Shown here: positions 17,896 to 27,081 of the stretch, one piece after another | How the letters are laid out: each line of letters begins with the position of its first letter | How positions within the stretch are numbered: position 1 is the stretch's first letter | DNA from: Streptomyces polyasparticus | Lineage (GTDB): Bacteria; Actinomycetota; Actinomycetes; Streptomycetales; Streptomycetaceae | Length of the DNA: 64,000 nt | Direction of reading: 5' to 3' | Assembly (NCBI RefSeq): GCF_014493765.1 | Contig: NZ_JACTVJ010000020.1 | Coordinates: 166,848-230,847 of the forward strand | Made by a program: the position numbers and the translations under genes | The notes under the pieces: model-generated | Told to the model about the DNA's origin: nothing | Seen by the model: the letters and a program-made list of their open reading frames with translations, nothing else | Databases searched by the model: none

Positions 17896-18705
17896 CTACT
17901 CCCCCGGCCACTCGGGCTTGCGCTTCTCGTTGAACGCCGCGACGCCCTCGGCGCGGTCGCCCGAGAAGGCCACGCCGCGCCAGGCGGCGTCCTCGACCTC
18001 CAGGCCGGCCCGCAGGTCGAGCCCGTGCCCGAGCCGCAGCGCGCGCTTGGCGGCGCGCAGGCCGACGGGCGAGTTGGCGGCGATACGGGCGGCGAGGGCG
18101 AGCGCTTCCGTGCGGTCCTGTCCGGCTTCGACGAGCTGGTCGACCAGACCCGACTCCCGCGCCTCCGCGGCCTCCACACGTCGCGCCGAGAAGATCAGCT
18201 CGGCGGCCCGTGCGGCGCCCACGCGGCGCGGAAGGAGCTGTGTGCCGCCGCCGCCCGGGATGACGCCGACGGAGACCTCGGGCAGGCCGACCACGGCGGT
18301 GGTGTCGGCGACGATCAGGTCGCAGGACAGGGCGAGTTCGAATCCGCCGCCCAGGGCGAAGCCGTGCACGGCGGCGATGGTGGGCATGGGCAGTTCGAGT
18401 ACGCCGGTGTAGGCGGCGCGGGCGACGGGGCGCTGGCGGAGCAGCTCGGCGTCGGTGAAGGAGTTGCGCTCCTTGAGGTCGGCGCCGACGCAGAAGGCCC
18501 GCTCGTGCGAGGACGTGAGGACGACCACGCGGGCGTCGCGGTCGGCGGCCAGGGCGGCGCAGGCCTCGCCGATGGAGGCCGCCATGGCGCTGGAGACCGC
18601 GTTCATGGCCTTGGGCCGGTCGAGTACGAACTCGGCCACGTGTCCGTGCCGGCGTACGGCCACGAACTCGCCGTACCGCTCTTCGTGCACTGCTGCCTCT
18701 GTCAA
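17896..18705 (-). CDS. Enoyl-CoA hydratase/isomerase family protein
   Basis: This 269-residue crotonase-fold protein has the CoA/oxyanion segment AFCVGADLKER, the second oxyanion segment HGFALGGGFELALSCDLIVA, and PEVSVGVIPGGGGTQLLPRRVG. The glutamate that hydratases use in the last motif is followed here by a normal GGGGTQ, so hydratase activity is plausible. It would add water to 2-enoyl-CoA in fatty acid or amino acid breakdown. The start is TTG (MTEAAVHEE) with a GGGAGGG stretch about 12 nt upstream; an internal GTG five codons on is also possible. It is monocistronic. Confidence 0.88.
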   Translation of the reverse strand: MTEAAVHEERYGEFVAVRRHGHVAEFVLDRPKAMNAVSSAMAASIGEACAALAADRDARVVVLTSSHERAFCVGADLKERNSFTDAELLRQRPVARAAYTGVLELPMPTIAAVHGFALGGGFELALSCDLIVADTTAVVGLPEVSVGVIPGGGGTQLLPRRVGAARAAELIFSARRVEAAEARESGLVDQLVEAGQDRTEALALAARIAANSPVGLRAAKRALRLGHGLDLRAGLEVEDAAWRGVAFSGDRAEGVAAFNEKRKPEWPGE

Positions 18706-18753
18706 GGTGACCGCCCTCCCGGTTAACGTGCGTTCACGGTATCTCAGCCCACC

Positions 18754-18900
18754 CAGCCCCTGCGGCGCTTGAGCAGATCCGGGCGAAGCCCGGATGCGGG
18801 GTCCGGGGCGAAGCCCCCCACGCGGCGGAGCCGCAAAATGTCACAGCCGGGAAGGGGCGGGTAGGGGAATCCGGCCCGCCGCAGGCGCCACCCACCCGCG
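18754..18900. repeat. Dispersed intergenic hairpin element, copy A
   Basis: This copy contains CCTGCGGCG, TTGAGCAGATC, a hairpin CCGGGCGAAGCCCGG (18779-18793), a GGGGC-GAA-GCCCC hairpin, GGGAAGGGGCGGGTAGGGG and CCCGCCGCAGGCGCC, in that order. The same series of modules recurs at about 21.8, 56.9, 62.0 and 63.7 kb and, partly, elsewhere. It lies between the enoyl-CoA hydratase and hutH starts. Confidence 0.8.
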
Positions 18901-18984
18901 CTCGGCCACGCACCCGCGCCCGGTAAGCCCCCCACCCCGAACCCACCCGTGACACAAACCGATTCAATCCGTAGGGTGCTGAAT

Positions 18985-20529
18985 ATGACTATGCACACCG
19001 TGGTGCTCGGGACGTCCGGCACGACCCCCGCCGATGTGATCGCCGTGGCGCGCGGGAACGCGCGCGTCGAGCTGTCCGCCGAAGCCGTCACCGCCCTCGC
19101 GAAGGCCCGCGAGATCGTCGACGCGCTCGCGGCGAAGCCCGAGCCGGTCTACGGCGTCTCCACCGGCTTCGGCGCGCTCGCCACGCGCCACATCAGCACC
19201 GAGCTGCGCGCACAGCTGCAGCGCAACATCGTCCGCTCGCACGCCGCCGGCATGGGCCCGCGCGTGGAGCGCGAGGTGGTGCGCGCGCTGATGTTCCTGC
19301 GCCTGAAGACCGTCTGCTCGGGCCACACCGGCGTACGCCCCGAGGTCGCGCAGACCATGGCGGACCTCCTGAACGCGGGCATCACCCCGGTCGTGCACGA
19401 GTACGGCTCCCTCGGCTGCTCCGGCGACCTGGCGCCCCTGAGCCACTGCGCGCTCGCACTGATGGGCGAGGGCGACGCGGAGGGCCCCGACGGCACGGTC
19501 CGTCCCGCCGGCGAGCTGCTCGCCGAGGCCGGCATCACCCCGGTCGAGCTGCGCGAGAAGGAGGGCCTGGCTCTCCTCAACGGCACCGACGGCATGCTCG
19601 GCATGCTGCTCATGGCCATCGACGACCTGGAGAAGCTCTACAAGAGCGCCGACATCACGGCCGCGCTCTCGCTCGAAGCGCTGCTCGGTACGGACAAGGT
19701 GCTCGCCCCCGAGCTGCACGCGATCCGCCCGCACCCGGGCCAGGGCGCCGCGGCCGCCAACATGCTTGCCGTCCTGGAAGGTTCGGGCCTCACGGGCCAC
19801 CACCAGGACGACGCGCCGCGCGTCCAGGACGCGTACTCGGTGCGCTGCGCCCCGCAGGTCGCGGGCGCGGGACGCGACACCCTCACGCACGCGGCCCTGG
19901 TCGCCTCGCGCGAGCTGGCCGCCGCGGTCGACAACCCGGTCGTGCTGCCCGACGGCCGCGTGGAGTCCAACGGCAACTTCCACGGCGCCCCCGTTGCGTA
20001 TGTCCTGGACTTCCTCGCCATCGCCGCGGCCGACCTGGCGTCCATCGCCGAGCGCCGCACCGACCGCCTGCTCGACAAGAACCGCTCGCACGGTCTGCCG
20101 CCGTTCCTCGCGGACGACGCCGGTGTGGACTCGGGCCTGATGATCGCCCAGTACACGCAGGCCGCCCTGGTCAGCGAGATGAAGCGACTCGCGGTCCCGG
20201 CCTCCGCGGACTCGATCCCCTCCTCCGCGATGCAGGAGGACCACGTCTCGATGGGCTGGTCGGCGGCGCGCAAGCTCCGTACGGCCGTGGGCAACCTCGC
20301 GCGCGTGATCGCCATCGAGCTCTACGCGTCCACCCGCGCCATCGAGCTGCGCACGGGCCTGACCCCGGCCCCGGCCTCCGCCGCCGCCATTGCCGCGGCA
20401 CGCACGGCGGGCGTCGAGGGCCCGGGCCCGGACCGCTTCCTCTCGCCCGACCTGGCGGCCGCGGAGACGTTCGTACGGGATGGAGGCCTGCTCGCCGCGG
20501 TGGAGAAGGTCACCGGGCCGCTGGCGTAA
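18985..20529 (+). CDS. hutH: Histidine ammonia-lyase
   Basis: This 514-residue enzyme deaminates L-histidine to urocanate, the first step of histidine use. The MIO cofactor is made from three residues in GSLGCSGDLAP; here they are C145-S146-G147 in place of the more common A-S-G, a variant I recall also from other Streptomyces HutH. Other family blocks are complete (YGVSTGFG, QEDHVSMG). The ATG at MTMHTVVLGTSG matches the known N-terminus; an ATG two codons later is equally possible. It is a single gene with its own terminator. Other hut genes are not nearby. Confidence 0.96.
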   Translation: MTMHTVVLGTSGTTPADVIAVARGNARVELSAEAVTALAKAREIVDALAAKPEPVYGVSTGFGALATRHISTELRAQLQRNIVRSHAAGMGPRVEREVVRALMFLRLKTVCSGHTGVRPEVAQTMADLLNAGITPVVHEYGSLGCSGDLAPLSHCALALMGEGDAEGPDGTVRPAGELLAEAGITPVELREKEGLALLNGTDGMLGMLLMAIDDLEKLYKSADITAALSLEALLGTDKVLAPELHAIRPHPGQGAAAANMLAVLEGSGLTGHHQDDAPRVQDAYSVRCAPQVAGAGRDTLTHAALVASRELAAAVDNPVVLPDGRVESNGNFHGAPVAYVLDFLAIAAADLASIAERRTDRLLDKNRSHGLPPFLADDAGVDSGLMIAQYTQAALVSEMKRLAVPASADSIPSSAMQEDHVSMGWSAARKLRTAVGNLARVIAIELYASTRAIELRTGLTPAPASAAAIAAARTAGVEGPGPDRFLSPDLAAAETFVRDGGLLAAVEKVTGPLA

Positions 20530-20536
20530 ACGTCCG

Positions 20537-20575
20537 GCCGCCGGAGGCAAGCCCGGTCGGGGCGCCTCCGGCGGC
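20537..20575 (+). terminator. hutH terminator
   Basis: A perfect 11-bp stem, GCCGCCGGAGG and CCTCCGGCGGC, with a 17-nt loop starts 8 bp after the hutH stop. Confidence 0.85.
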
Positions 20576-20655
20576 TGCCGCTGTGCCCACCCGTGCCGCC
20601 CTGCAGCACGACTGCCCACGGCTACGCGTATGAAAAGTCCGCATTTTTCCCATAC

Positions 20656-20672
20656 CTCCCTAACCTAGGGAG
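20656..20672 (+). promoter_or_regulatory. Inverted repeat covering the ribosome-binding site of the GGDEF gene
   Basis: CTCCCTA-ACC-TAGGGAG is a perfect 7-bp inverted repeat with a 3-nt centre, ending at the base before the ATG. Its right arm is the Shine-Dalgarno sequence. It could be an operator at the transcription start or a small RNA hairpin that hides the ribosome site. Confidence 0.6.
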
Positions 20673-21809
20673 ATGGCACAGGAAGACCGGCTCGCCGGTG
20701 TCGTGCGGGTGGCGCAGGCCATGGCCGCCGCGCACAGCCCGCGGGAGTCATGGCTCGCCGCCGCGCACGGCGCCCAGCGCGCGCTCGGCGGCAGCTTCGC
20801 GGCCCTGTCCATGTGGGAGCGCGAGCGCGGCCGCCTGAAGGTCCTGGTCAACGCGGGGGAACGGGCGTCCGGCGAGGAGGAGTTCCCGGACAACGAGACG
20901 TATCCCGTGCATCAGTTCCCGGAGATCACCGAGTTCCTGCACGAGCGCTGGGCCGGCGGCGGCGAACCCAACGCCTGGGTGGAGACCGCCGAGGGCCCGG
21001 CCGGCGGGGCGGCCGGCTACTGCCACCAGCGGGTGGCCGCGCTGCGCCGGCGCGGCCGCGGCTGCTGTGTGGTCGCGCCGATCGTCCTGAACGGGCGGGC
21101 CTGGGGCGAGCTGTATGTGGCGCGGCCCGTGGGGATGCCGGTGTTCGGCCGCGAGGACGCGGACTTCGCCACGGTGCTCGCCGCGGTGATCGCGGCCGGA
21201 CTCGCGCAGACCGAACGCCTGGAGGAGGCCCGGCGGCTCGCCTTCACGGACGCGCTGACGGGGCTCGCCAACCGGCGTGCGGTCGATGCCCGGCTCGACG
21301 AGGCGGTGGAGTCGTACCGCCGCGACGGCACGGTGGTCTCGCTGGTCGTCTGCGATCTGAACGGTCTGAAGAAGGTCAACGACACCCACGGCCACGCCAC
21401 CGGCGACCGCCTCCTGGAACGCTTCGGCTCGGTCCTCTCGCTGTGCGGCGCGATGCTCCCGGGCGCGCTCGCGGCACGCCTGGGCGGCGACGAGTTCTGT
21501 CTGCTCTCGGTGGGTCCGCCGGCCGACGAGGTCGTACGCGTGGCACACGAACTGTGCGTACGGGCCCAGGACTTGGACCTCGGCGAGGGCGTGGCCTGCG
21601 GGGTCGCCTCGACCGGCGACCCGATCGGCCCGGTCCGCTCGGCCCGCCGCCTCTTCCGCCTCGCGGACGCGGCCCAGTACCGCGCGAAGGCGGCCCGCTC
21701 GACCACCCCGGTGGTGGCCGGCCGCGAGGGCCCGGACGACCCGGTCATCCAACTGGCGGACGCCCCTGAAACGAAGCGCCCGGGAGAACGGAGACGGTTC
21801 CGAAACTAG
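20673..21809 (+). CDS. GAF-GGDEF diguanylate cyclase (CdgE-like)
   Basis: The protein has 378 residues. Residues about 8-180 form a GAF-like sensory domain. Residues about 185-350 form the GGDEF domain, with the active site intact as GGDEF (271-275) and the substrate segment FTDALTGLANRRA. It should join two GTP into c-di-GMP, the messenger that in Streptomyces holds BldD on DNA and delays sporulation. The inhibitory I-site RxxD just before GGDEF is absent, so product inhibition through that site is not expected. Position after hutH agrees with the S. coelicolor GAF-GGDEF gene I recall as cdgE. ATG start. Confidence 0.88.
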   Translation: MAQEDRLAGVVRVAQAMAAAHSPRESWLAAAHGAQRALGGSFAALSMWERERGRLKVLVNAGERASGEEEFPDNETYPVHQFPEITEFLHERWAGGGEPNAWVETAEGPAGGAAGYCHQRVAALRRRGRGCCVVAPIVLNGRAWGELYVARPVGMPVFGREDADFATVLAAVIAAGLAQTERLEEARRLAFTDALTGLANRRAVDARLDEAVESYRRDGTVVSLVVCDLNGLKKVNDTHGHATGDRLLERFGSVLSLCGAMLPGALAARLGGDEFCLLSVGPPADEVVRVAHELCVRAQDLDLGEGVACGVASTGDPIGPVRSARRLFRLADAAQYRAKAARSTTPVVAGREGPDDPVIQLADAPETKRPGERRRFRN

Positions 21810-21978
21810 CCCCTGCGGCGATTGAGCAGATCCGAACGAAGTTCGGGTGCGGGGGTGCAGGGGGCGAAGCCCCCGCGGCCCACCCACCCTGGGGGCTCCG
21901 CAACAGGGGGTCCGGGGGCGGAGCCCCCGGTTTCGGGAAGGGGCGGGGCGGGGAGAAAAGCCCGCCGCAGGCGCAACG
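21808..21978. repeat. Dispersed intergenic hairpin element, copy B
   Basis: This is a full copy. In order it has CCCTGCGGCG, TTGAGCAGATC, hairpin CCGAACGAAGTTCGG (21832-21846), hairpin GGGGGCGAAGCCCCC, CCCACCCACCC, hairpin CCGGGGGCGGAGCCCCCGG, TTCGGGAAGGGGCGGGGCGGGGAGAA (as two modules) and CCCGCCGCAGGCGC. It fills the space between the convergent GGDEF and cyclase genes and probably also ends their transcripts. Confidence 0.85.
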
Positions 21979-22003
21979 ACCCGCACCACAGCGCACCCGA
22001 AAG

Positions 22004-23203
22004 CTAAGACCGCCGTGTCAAAAGCCAGGGCTCCACAACCCCGAGCCCACGCACCGGCCGCTGCCACATCGGCTGCAAAGCAAACCGATACGACGGCGGC
22101 ACCTCCCCCGCAGCCAACGCCTTCTCCGCCTCCGCCGCAGCCTCCGCCTCCGACACCGGCGCATCCCCCACCCGCTGCAGATCCGCCGCGAACGCCCCGT
22201 CCACCAGAACGGCGTCCTTCGGCGCTATCGACGTAAGCCGCGAGGCCAGATTCACCGTCGTACCGAAGACATCGCCCATCCGCGTCGTCACCGTGCCGAA
22301 GGCGATGCCCACGCGCAGCTCGGGCATCGTCTCGTCCCCGGCCATCGTCTCGATCAGCCGCAGCGCGATCTCGGACGCGGTGCCCGCGTCATCGGCGGCG
22401 AAGAGCACCTCGTCGCCCAGCGTCTTGATCAGCCGCCCGCCGTTCGCCGCGACCAGATCCGCGGACGTGGTCTCGAACGCCTCGACCAGCTCGCCGAGTT
22501 CCTCTTCCTCCATACGGCGGGTCAGCCGCGTGAACCCGACGAGGTCCGCGAACCCGACGGCGAGCCGCCGGTCCACCATCTCCTCGTCGTCCGCGGCCTG
22601 CACGACCCGGCCCGTCGCGGCGGCGAGCTGGCGCCGCCACACGTACACGAGGAACTCCTCGAGCTCCGGCAGGAGCAGCTCCATCAGCGGATACGTGACC
22701 TCGGTGCGGGTCATGCCCGGCTCGGGCGGTTCGGTGAGGCCCGCCAGGAAGGAGTCGATCTGCCATTCGGCGAGCCGCGCCGTGGTCTGCCCGGTGGAGC
22801 GCGCCACCTGGACGGCCATCGCCTCGCTGAGCAGTCCCGCCTCGACGAGTCCCGCGAGGCGCCGCAGGGCGAGCACATCCGCCTCGGTGAGCGCCTTGGC
22901 CTGGCCGATGTCGGCGAAGCCCATCGCACGCCAGAACCGGGAGGCGAGCTCCATCGAGACACCGGCGGTGCGCGCGGCCTGGAACGCGGTGTAGCGGCGC
23001 TCGGCGCCCAGGATCAGGCCTTCGAGACGCAGGGCGAGAGGGTCGGCCTCCCCGTCGGACCGGGCCGTTTCCTGCGCCGCGTGGTCGATCGGCCGGGGGC
23101 CGGGCTCCTCGTCGGAGGGGGCACCGCCCGCCGCACCGTTGGCATGCGCAGTGGCGGAGCCGGCAGGGGAGCCGGAGGAGGAACCGGGGTCATCGACGGT
23201 CAC
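22004..23203 (-). CDS. cya: Class III adenylate cyclase with N-terminal regulatory domain
   Basis: The protein has 399 residues. After a disordered Gly/Ser-rich lead (1-50), residues about 60-190 match the adenylate-cyclase regulatory domain known from the pH-sensing M. tuberculosis Rv1264. Residues about 205-340 are the catalytic domain: metal-binding D220 (VGFADLVGFTRL), K260 and D264 (LIKTLGDEVLFA), and N318/R322 (TTVNLASRL). It makes cAMP from ATP in the cytoplasm. In S. coelicolor the gene at this place (SCO4928) is the main cyclase, needed for germination and growth at acid pH. The start is GTG. It is convergent with the diguanylate cyclase gene. Confidence 0.93.
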   Translation of the reverse strand: MTVDDPGSSSGSPAGSATAHANGAAGGAPSDEEPGPRPIDHAAQETARSDGEADPLALRLEGLILGAERRYTAFQAARTAGVSMELASRFWRAMGFADIGQAKALTEADVLALRRLAGLVEAGLLSEAMAVQVARSTGQTTARLAEWQIDSFLAGLTEPPEPGMTRTEVTYPLMELLLPELEEFLVYVWRRQLAAATGRVVQAADDEEMVDRRLAVGFADLVGFTRLTRRMEEEELGELVEAFETTSADLVAANGGRLIKTLGDEVLFAADDAGTASEIALRLIETMAGDETMPELRVGIAFGTVTTRMGDVFGTTVNLASRLTSIAPKDAVLVDGAFAADLQRVGDAPVSEAEAAAEAEKALAAGEVPPSYRFALQPMWQRPVRGLGVVEPWLLTRRS

Positions 23204-23316
23204 TGCCTACTGCCCTTCCCTTCCGCACTCGCTGCCGCGTGGACGCGCCACTTGATCTGTCACAGCCCCATAACGACTGACGAACGGGCACAACGATACG
23301 GCAGGTGTGGGCTGGC

Positions 23317-24168
23317 TCACTTGACATCCCCCGTCTTACGGACAGAGAGCGAATCCCTCAGGTCCACGAGGACAGCGGCATGGTCGGACGGCCAGACGCC
23401 GTCCACCGGCCCGTCGCCCACCCGCCGTACGGAACGGACCGAGCCGAGGCCCGCCGGGCCCGGCACACCGACATGGATGTAGTCGATACGGGCGCTGGGG
23501 CCGAATCCGGCCGCCACGTAGGGGTTGGCCGCGTCCCAGGTGACCGAGGGCTGCGCAGGGTCGGCGTGCTCCCACGCGTCGAGGAACACCTGCCCGGGGA
23601 CGGCCGGTGCCGTCCTGAGGCCGCCGAAGCGCCGTACTTCGTCGGAGTCCGGCCAGGCGTTGAAGTCGCCGGTGATCACGGGCGGGAAGTCGGTGCCGCC
23701 GCGGTGCCCGGCCACGAACTCGGCCAGCGCGTCGACCTGTTGGCAGCGCACCGCGGAGGCGTCGACGGCCGAGGTGAGATGCGTGGTGAAGAACGGGATC
23801 GGGTGCTCGGGGGCGTCGATCCGCGCGTAGAGCGCGAGGCGGCCGTCGTCGTCGTTCTCGCGGGCCGGCAGCTCGAGCCTGGCCTGCTCGGCGAGGGGCC
23901 AGCGGCTCAGGACGGCGTTGCCGAAGTCGCACGAGGAGTCGCCGAGCCGTCGCTGCCACCGCTGCGGCGCCCGGGACGCGGCCCAGGTCCAGTGCATGCC
24001 GAGGTGGCCGGCCAGCCACCCGGCGAGGTTCTCGTCGCCGTGCGCCCACACCTCCTGCAGGCCCACGACATCCGGGCGGAGTTCCTCCAGGACCGCCAGG
24101 ACGGCCTTGCGCCGCTCTTCCCAGGGCCCGAAGCGCCACCACACGTTCCAGGTCAGCACGCGCACCAC
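23317..24168 (-). CDS. Endonuclease/exonuclease/phosphatase family protein
   Basis: This 283-residue protein has the EEP fold: LTWNVWW at the start, LQEVW (metal-binding Glu), TTHLTS, GDFNAWPDSDE and the C-terminal PSDHAAVLVDL with catalytic Asp/His. Members cut DNA, RNA or phosphoesters, or hydrolyse lipid head groups; the sequence does not decide which. There is no signal peptide, so it acts inside the cell. Two adjacent GTG codons could start it; the first is given. It ends the unit that begins with the biotin ligase gene, 18 bp upstream, so the two are probably co-transcribed. Confidence 0.88.
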   Translation of the reverse strand: MVRVLTWNVWWRFGPWEERRKAVLAVLEELRPDVVGLQEVWAHGDENLAGWLAGHLGMHWTWAASRAPQRWQRRLGDSSCDFGNAVLSRWPLAEQARLELPARENDDDGRLALYARIDAPEHPIPFFTTHLTSAVDASAVRCQQVDALAEFVAGHRGGTDFPPVITGDFNAWPDSDEVRRFGGLRTAPAVPGQVFLDAWEHADPAQPSVTWDAANPYVAAGFGPSARIDYIHVGVPGPAGLGSVRSVRRVGDGPVDGVWPSDHAAVLVDLRDSLSVRKTGDVK

Positions 24169-24186
24169 GACCAGCGCCCCCTTCGC

Positions 24187-25050
24187 CTAAGCGGTCGCGG
24201 CCCTCAGATGCACCACGTCCCCGGCACCGACCGCCTCGCGCCCGCCACCGTCCACGGCGATGACCAGGCGCCCGTCGCCGTCGAGCGCGACGGCCTCGCC
24301 GACGAGGGTGCGTTCGCCCGGGAGTTCGGCGCGCACACGGCGCCCGAGCGTGGCGCAGCCGGCGGCGTAGGCCTCCTGGAGTCCGGACGCGGCGGGGTCG
24401 CCGAGCGCGTCGCGCCACGGCACGTACCACTGCTCGATGCCGCGCAGGACGGCCCGCAGCAGAGGGTCGCGGTCCAGGCCGCGGGCTCCGGCGAGTGCGA
24501 GGGAACCGGCGGTCGGTACGGGCAGCTCCTCGGCGCCGAGGCTGACATTGATGCCGATGCCGAGCACGACGAAGTTCTCGCCCGCGCGCTCGGCGAGGAT
24601 GCCGCCGGCCTTGCGCTCCTCGCCGTCGACGGTGACGAGGAGGTCGTTGGGCCACTTCAGCGCCGTGTCGATGCCCGCCGTACGGGAAACAGCACTCGCG
24701 GCGGCGACGCCTGCGAGCAGCGGCAGCCAGCCGAGCCGGTGCACGGGGACCTTCGAGGGCTCCAGGAGCACGGAGAAGAACAGGCCCGAGCGGGGCGGGG
24801 CGCTCCAGGTGCGGTCGAGGCGGCCGCGTCCTGAGGTCTGCTCCTCGGCGACGAGGACGGCTCCCTCCTCGGCGCGGCCGGCGGCGGCCAGCGCGGCAAG
24901 GTCGGAGTTGGTCGAGCCGGTGGCCGCCACGACCTCCACATCGCGGACAAGACCGCCGTCGCGGACCAGTGCCCTGCGCAGCGCCGCCCCGTTCAGCGGG
25001 GGCCTCTCCAGGTCGGACCAACGGTTCGCGGGAGGGTTTTCGCTCGTCAT
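24187..25050 (-). CDS. birA: Biotin--[acetyl-CoA-carboxylase] ligase
   Basis: This 287-residue ligase activates biotin with ATP and attaches it to the lysine of biotin carboxyl carrier domains. Motifs are [19 protein letters not shown] (nucleotide and biotin loop), KWPNDLLV and KAGGIL, followed by the small C-terminal SH3-like domain. It lacks the N-terminal DNA-binding domain of E. coli BirA, so it is not itself a repressor. It is divergent from the carboxylase beta gene, and the biotinylated alpha subunit is encoded 7 kb away, so enzyme and client are encoded at one locus. ATG start ([11 protein letters not shown]). Confidence 0.94.
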   Translation of the reverse strand: MTSENPPANRWSDLERPPLNGAALRRALVRDGGLVRDVEVVAATGSTNSDLAALAAAGRAEEGAVLVAEEQTSGRGRLDRTWSAPPRSGLFFSVLLEPSKVPVHRLGWLPLLAGVAAASAVSRTAGIDTALKWPNDLLVTVDGEERKAGGILAERAGENFVVLGIGINVSLGAEELPVPTAGSLALAGARGLDRDPLLRAVLRGIEQWYVPWRDALGDPAASGLQEAYAAGCATLGRRVRAELPGERTLVGEAVALDGDGRLVIAVDGGGREAVGAGDVVHLRAATA

Positions 25051-25162
25051 GCAAGACAGACTAGGTGTGGGGAACACCGCACTGCCGAGCCCGTGCCGCG
25101 CCATTACGCTACGCATCAGTAGCCAAGCGTTCTCATACGAGCAGCCAGGGAGCCGCATCCCG

Positions 25163-26746
25163 ATGTCCGAGCCGGCAGAGATCGACATCCACACTACGGC
25201 GGGCAAGATCGCCGATCTGCAGCGCCGTATCGACGAGGCGACCCATGCCGGATCCGCGCGCGCGGTCGAAAAGCAGCACGCCAAGGGCAAGCTGACGGCC
25301 CGTGAGCGGATCGAACTGCTCATGGACGAGGGCTCGTTCGTCGAGCTCGACGAGTTCGCCCGGCATCGCTCGACCGACTTCGGCCTGGAGCAGACCCGCC
25401 CGTACGGCGACGGCGTCGTCACCGGTTACGGCACGGTCGACGGCCGTCCGGTCGCCGTGTTCTCGCAGGACTTCACGGTCTTCGGCGGGGCGCTCGGCGA
25501 GGTCTTCGGGCAGAAGATCATGAAGGTGATGGACTTCGCCCTCAAGACGGGCTGCCCGGTCATCGGCATCAACGACTCCGGCGGCGCGCGTATCCAGGAG
25601 GGTGTGATGGCGCTCGGGATGTACGGCGAGATCTTCCGCCGCAACACCCACGCGTCGGGCGTCATCCCTCAGATCTCCCTGGTCGTCGGCCCGTGTGCGG
25701 GCGGCGCGGTGTACTCCCCCGCGATCACCGACTTCACGGTGATGGTCGACCAGACCTCGCACATGTTCATCACGGGCCCGGACGTCATCAAGACGGTCAC
25801 CGGCGAGGACGTCGGCTTCGAGGAGCTCGGCGGCGCCCGCACCCACAACTCCACGTCCGGCGTGGCCCATCACATGGCGGGCGACGAGAAGGACGCGATC
25901 GAGTACGTCAAGTCGCTCCTTTCCTACCTGCCGTCGAACAACCTGAGCGAGCCGCCGGCCTTCCCCGAGGAGGCGGACCTCGAACTGTCCGACGAGGACC
26001 GCGAGTTGGACACGCTGATCCCGGACAGCGCGAACCAGCCGTACGACATGCACACCGTCATCGAGCACGTCCTCGACGACGGCGAGTTCTTCGAGACGCA
26101 GTCGATGTTCGCGCCGAACATCCTCACCGGCTTCGGCCGCGTGGAGGGCCGCCCGGTCGGCATCGTCGCCAACCAGCCGATGCAGTTCGCCGGCTGCCTC
26201 GACATCAACGCGTCCGAGAAGGCCGCACGCTTCGTGCGCACCTGCGACGCGTTCAACGTGCCCGTGCTCACCTTCGTCGACGTGCCGGGCTTCCTGCCGG
26301 GCGTCGACCAGGAGTACGGCGGCATCATCCGGCGCGGCGCCAAGCTGATCTACGCCTACGCGGAGGCCACGGTCCCGCTGATCACGATCATCACGCGCAA
26401 GGCCTTCGGCGGCGCGTACGACGTCATGGGCTCCAAGCACCTCGGCGCCGACCTCAACCTCGCCTGGCCGACCGCGCAGATCGCCGTCATGGGCGCGCAG
26501 GGCGCGGTGAACATCCTGCACCGCAAGACGCTGGCCGCCGCGGAGGATGTCGAGGCCACGCGCGCGCAGCTCATCCAGGAGTACGAGGACACGCTGCTCA
26601 ACCCGTACACGGCGGCCGAGCGCGGCTACATCGACGCCGTGGTGATGCCCTCGGAGACCCGCCGCCAGGTCGTCCGCGGCCTGCGTCAGCTCCGTACGAA
26701 GCGCGAGTCGCTGCCCCCGAAGAAGCACGGCAACATCCCCCTCTAG
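25163..26746 (+). CDS. pccB: Propionyl-CoA carboxylase beta subunit (carboxyltransferase)
   Basis: This 527-residue carboxyltransferase moves CO2 from carboxybiotin to propionyl-CoA, giving (S)-methylmalonyl-CoA for polyketides and the TCA cycle. Both crotonase-fold halves are complete; the oxyanion regions are [12 protein letters not shown] and [23 protein letters not shown]. In S. coelicolor PccB, Asp422 selects propionyl-CoA; the equivalent residue by alignment of the N-terminus is D420 here ([11 protein letters not shown]), so propionyl preference is expected. It is followed 34 bp later by the epsilon subunit gene. The ATG is preceded by CAGGGAG. Confidence 0.96.
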   Translation: MSEPAEIDIHTTAGKIADLQRRIDEATHAGSARAVEKQHAKGKLTARERIELLMDEGSFVELDEFARHRSTDFGLEQTRPYGDGVVTGYGTVDGRPVAVFSQDFTVFGGALGEVFGQKIMKVMDFALKTGCPVIGINDSGGARIQEGVMALGMYGEIFRRNTHASGVIPQISLVVGPCAGGAVYSPAITDFTVMVDQTSHMFITGPDVIKTVTGEDVGFEELGGARTHNSTSGVAHHMAGDEKDAIEYVKSLLSYLPSNNLSEPPAFPEEADLELSDEDRELDTLIPDSANQPYDMHTVIEHVLDDGEFFETQSMFAPNILTGFGRVEGRPVGIVANQPMQFAGCLDINASEKAARFVRTCDAFNVPVLTFVDVPGFLPGVDQEYGGIIRRGAKLIYAYAEATVPLITIITRKAFGGAYDVMGSKHLGADLNLAWPTAQIAVMGAQGAVNILHRKTLAAAEDVEATRAQLIQEYEDTLLNPYTAAERGYIDAVVMPSETRRQVVRGLRQLRTKRESLPPKKHGNIPL

Positions 26747-26780
26747 GCCGACCCGACGCCGACCGCCAGGAGGTCCGCCG

Positions 26781-26990
26781 ATGATGATCAAGGTTGTCCG
26801 GGGCAATCCGACCCCGGAGGAGCTCGCCGCCGCCCTGGCGGTGGTCCAGGCGCGCGCCGCGTCCCTGGCCACCGAGGGATCCGGCGCGCCCGCACCGTCC
26901 GACGCCTGGTCCGACCCGGCGCGCGTGGCACGCCACCGGCTGCCGGCTCCCGGGCCGACGTCGTGGGCCCGTTCGTACTGGCCCGGATAG
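26781..26990 (+). CDS. pccE: Acyl-CoA carboxylase epsilon subunit
   Basis: This 69-residue protein is the small epsilon subunit found in actinomycete acyl-CoA carboxylases. It shows the family signature IKVVRGNPTPEELAALA-like N-terminus and a C-terminal WARSYWPG. Epsilon binds the beta hexamer and raises activity with the biotinylated alpha subunit. AGGAGG lies directly upstream of the ATG, and the short distance to pccB indicates co-transcription. A strong hairpin follows the gene. Confidence 0.93.
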   Translation: MMIKVVRGNPTPEELAAALAVVQARAASLATEGSGAPAPSDAWSDPARVARHRLPAPGPTSWARSYWPG

Positions 26991-27016
26991 GACGTACGGA
27001 CAGGACGTACACACGT

Positions 27017-27056
27017 GAGCGCGGGGCGGGCCGATTCCTCGGCCCGCCCCGCGCTC
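27017..27056. terminator. Bidirectional terminator after pccE
   Basis: A perfect 16-bp stem, GAGCGCGGGGCGGGCC and its complement, with an 8-nt loop separates pccE from the convergent SGNH hydrolase gene. Confidence 0.9.
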
Positions 27057-27081
27057 TCGTCACGCCCTCCCCACCCGTCGG

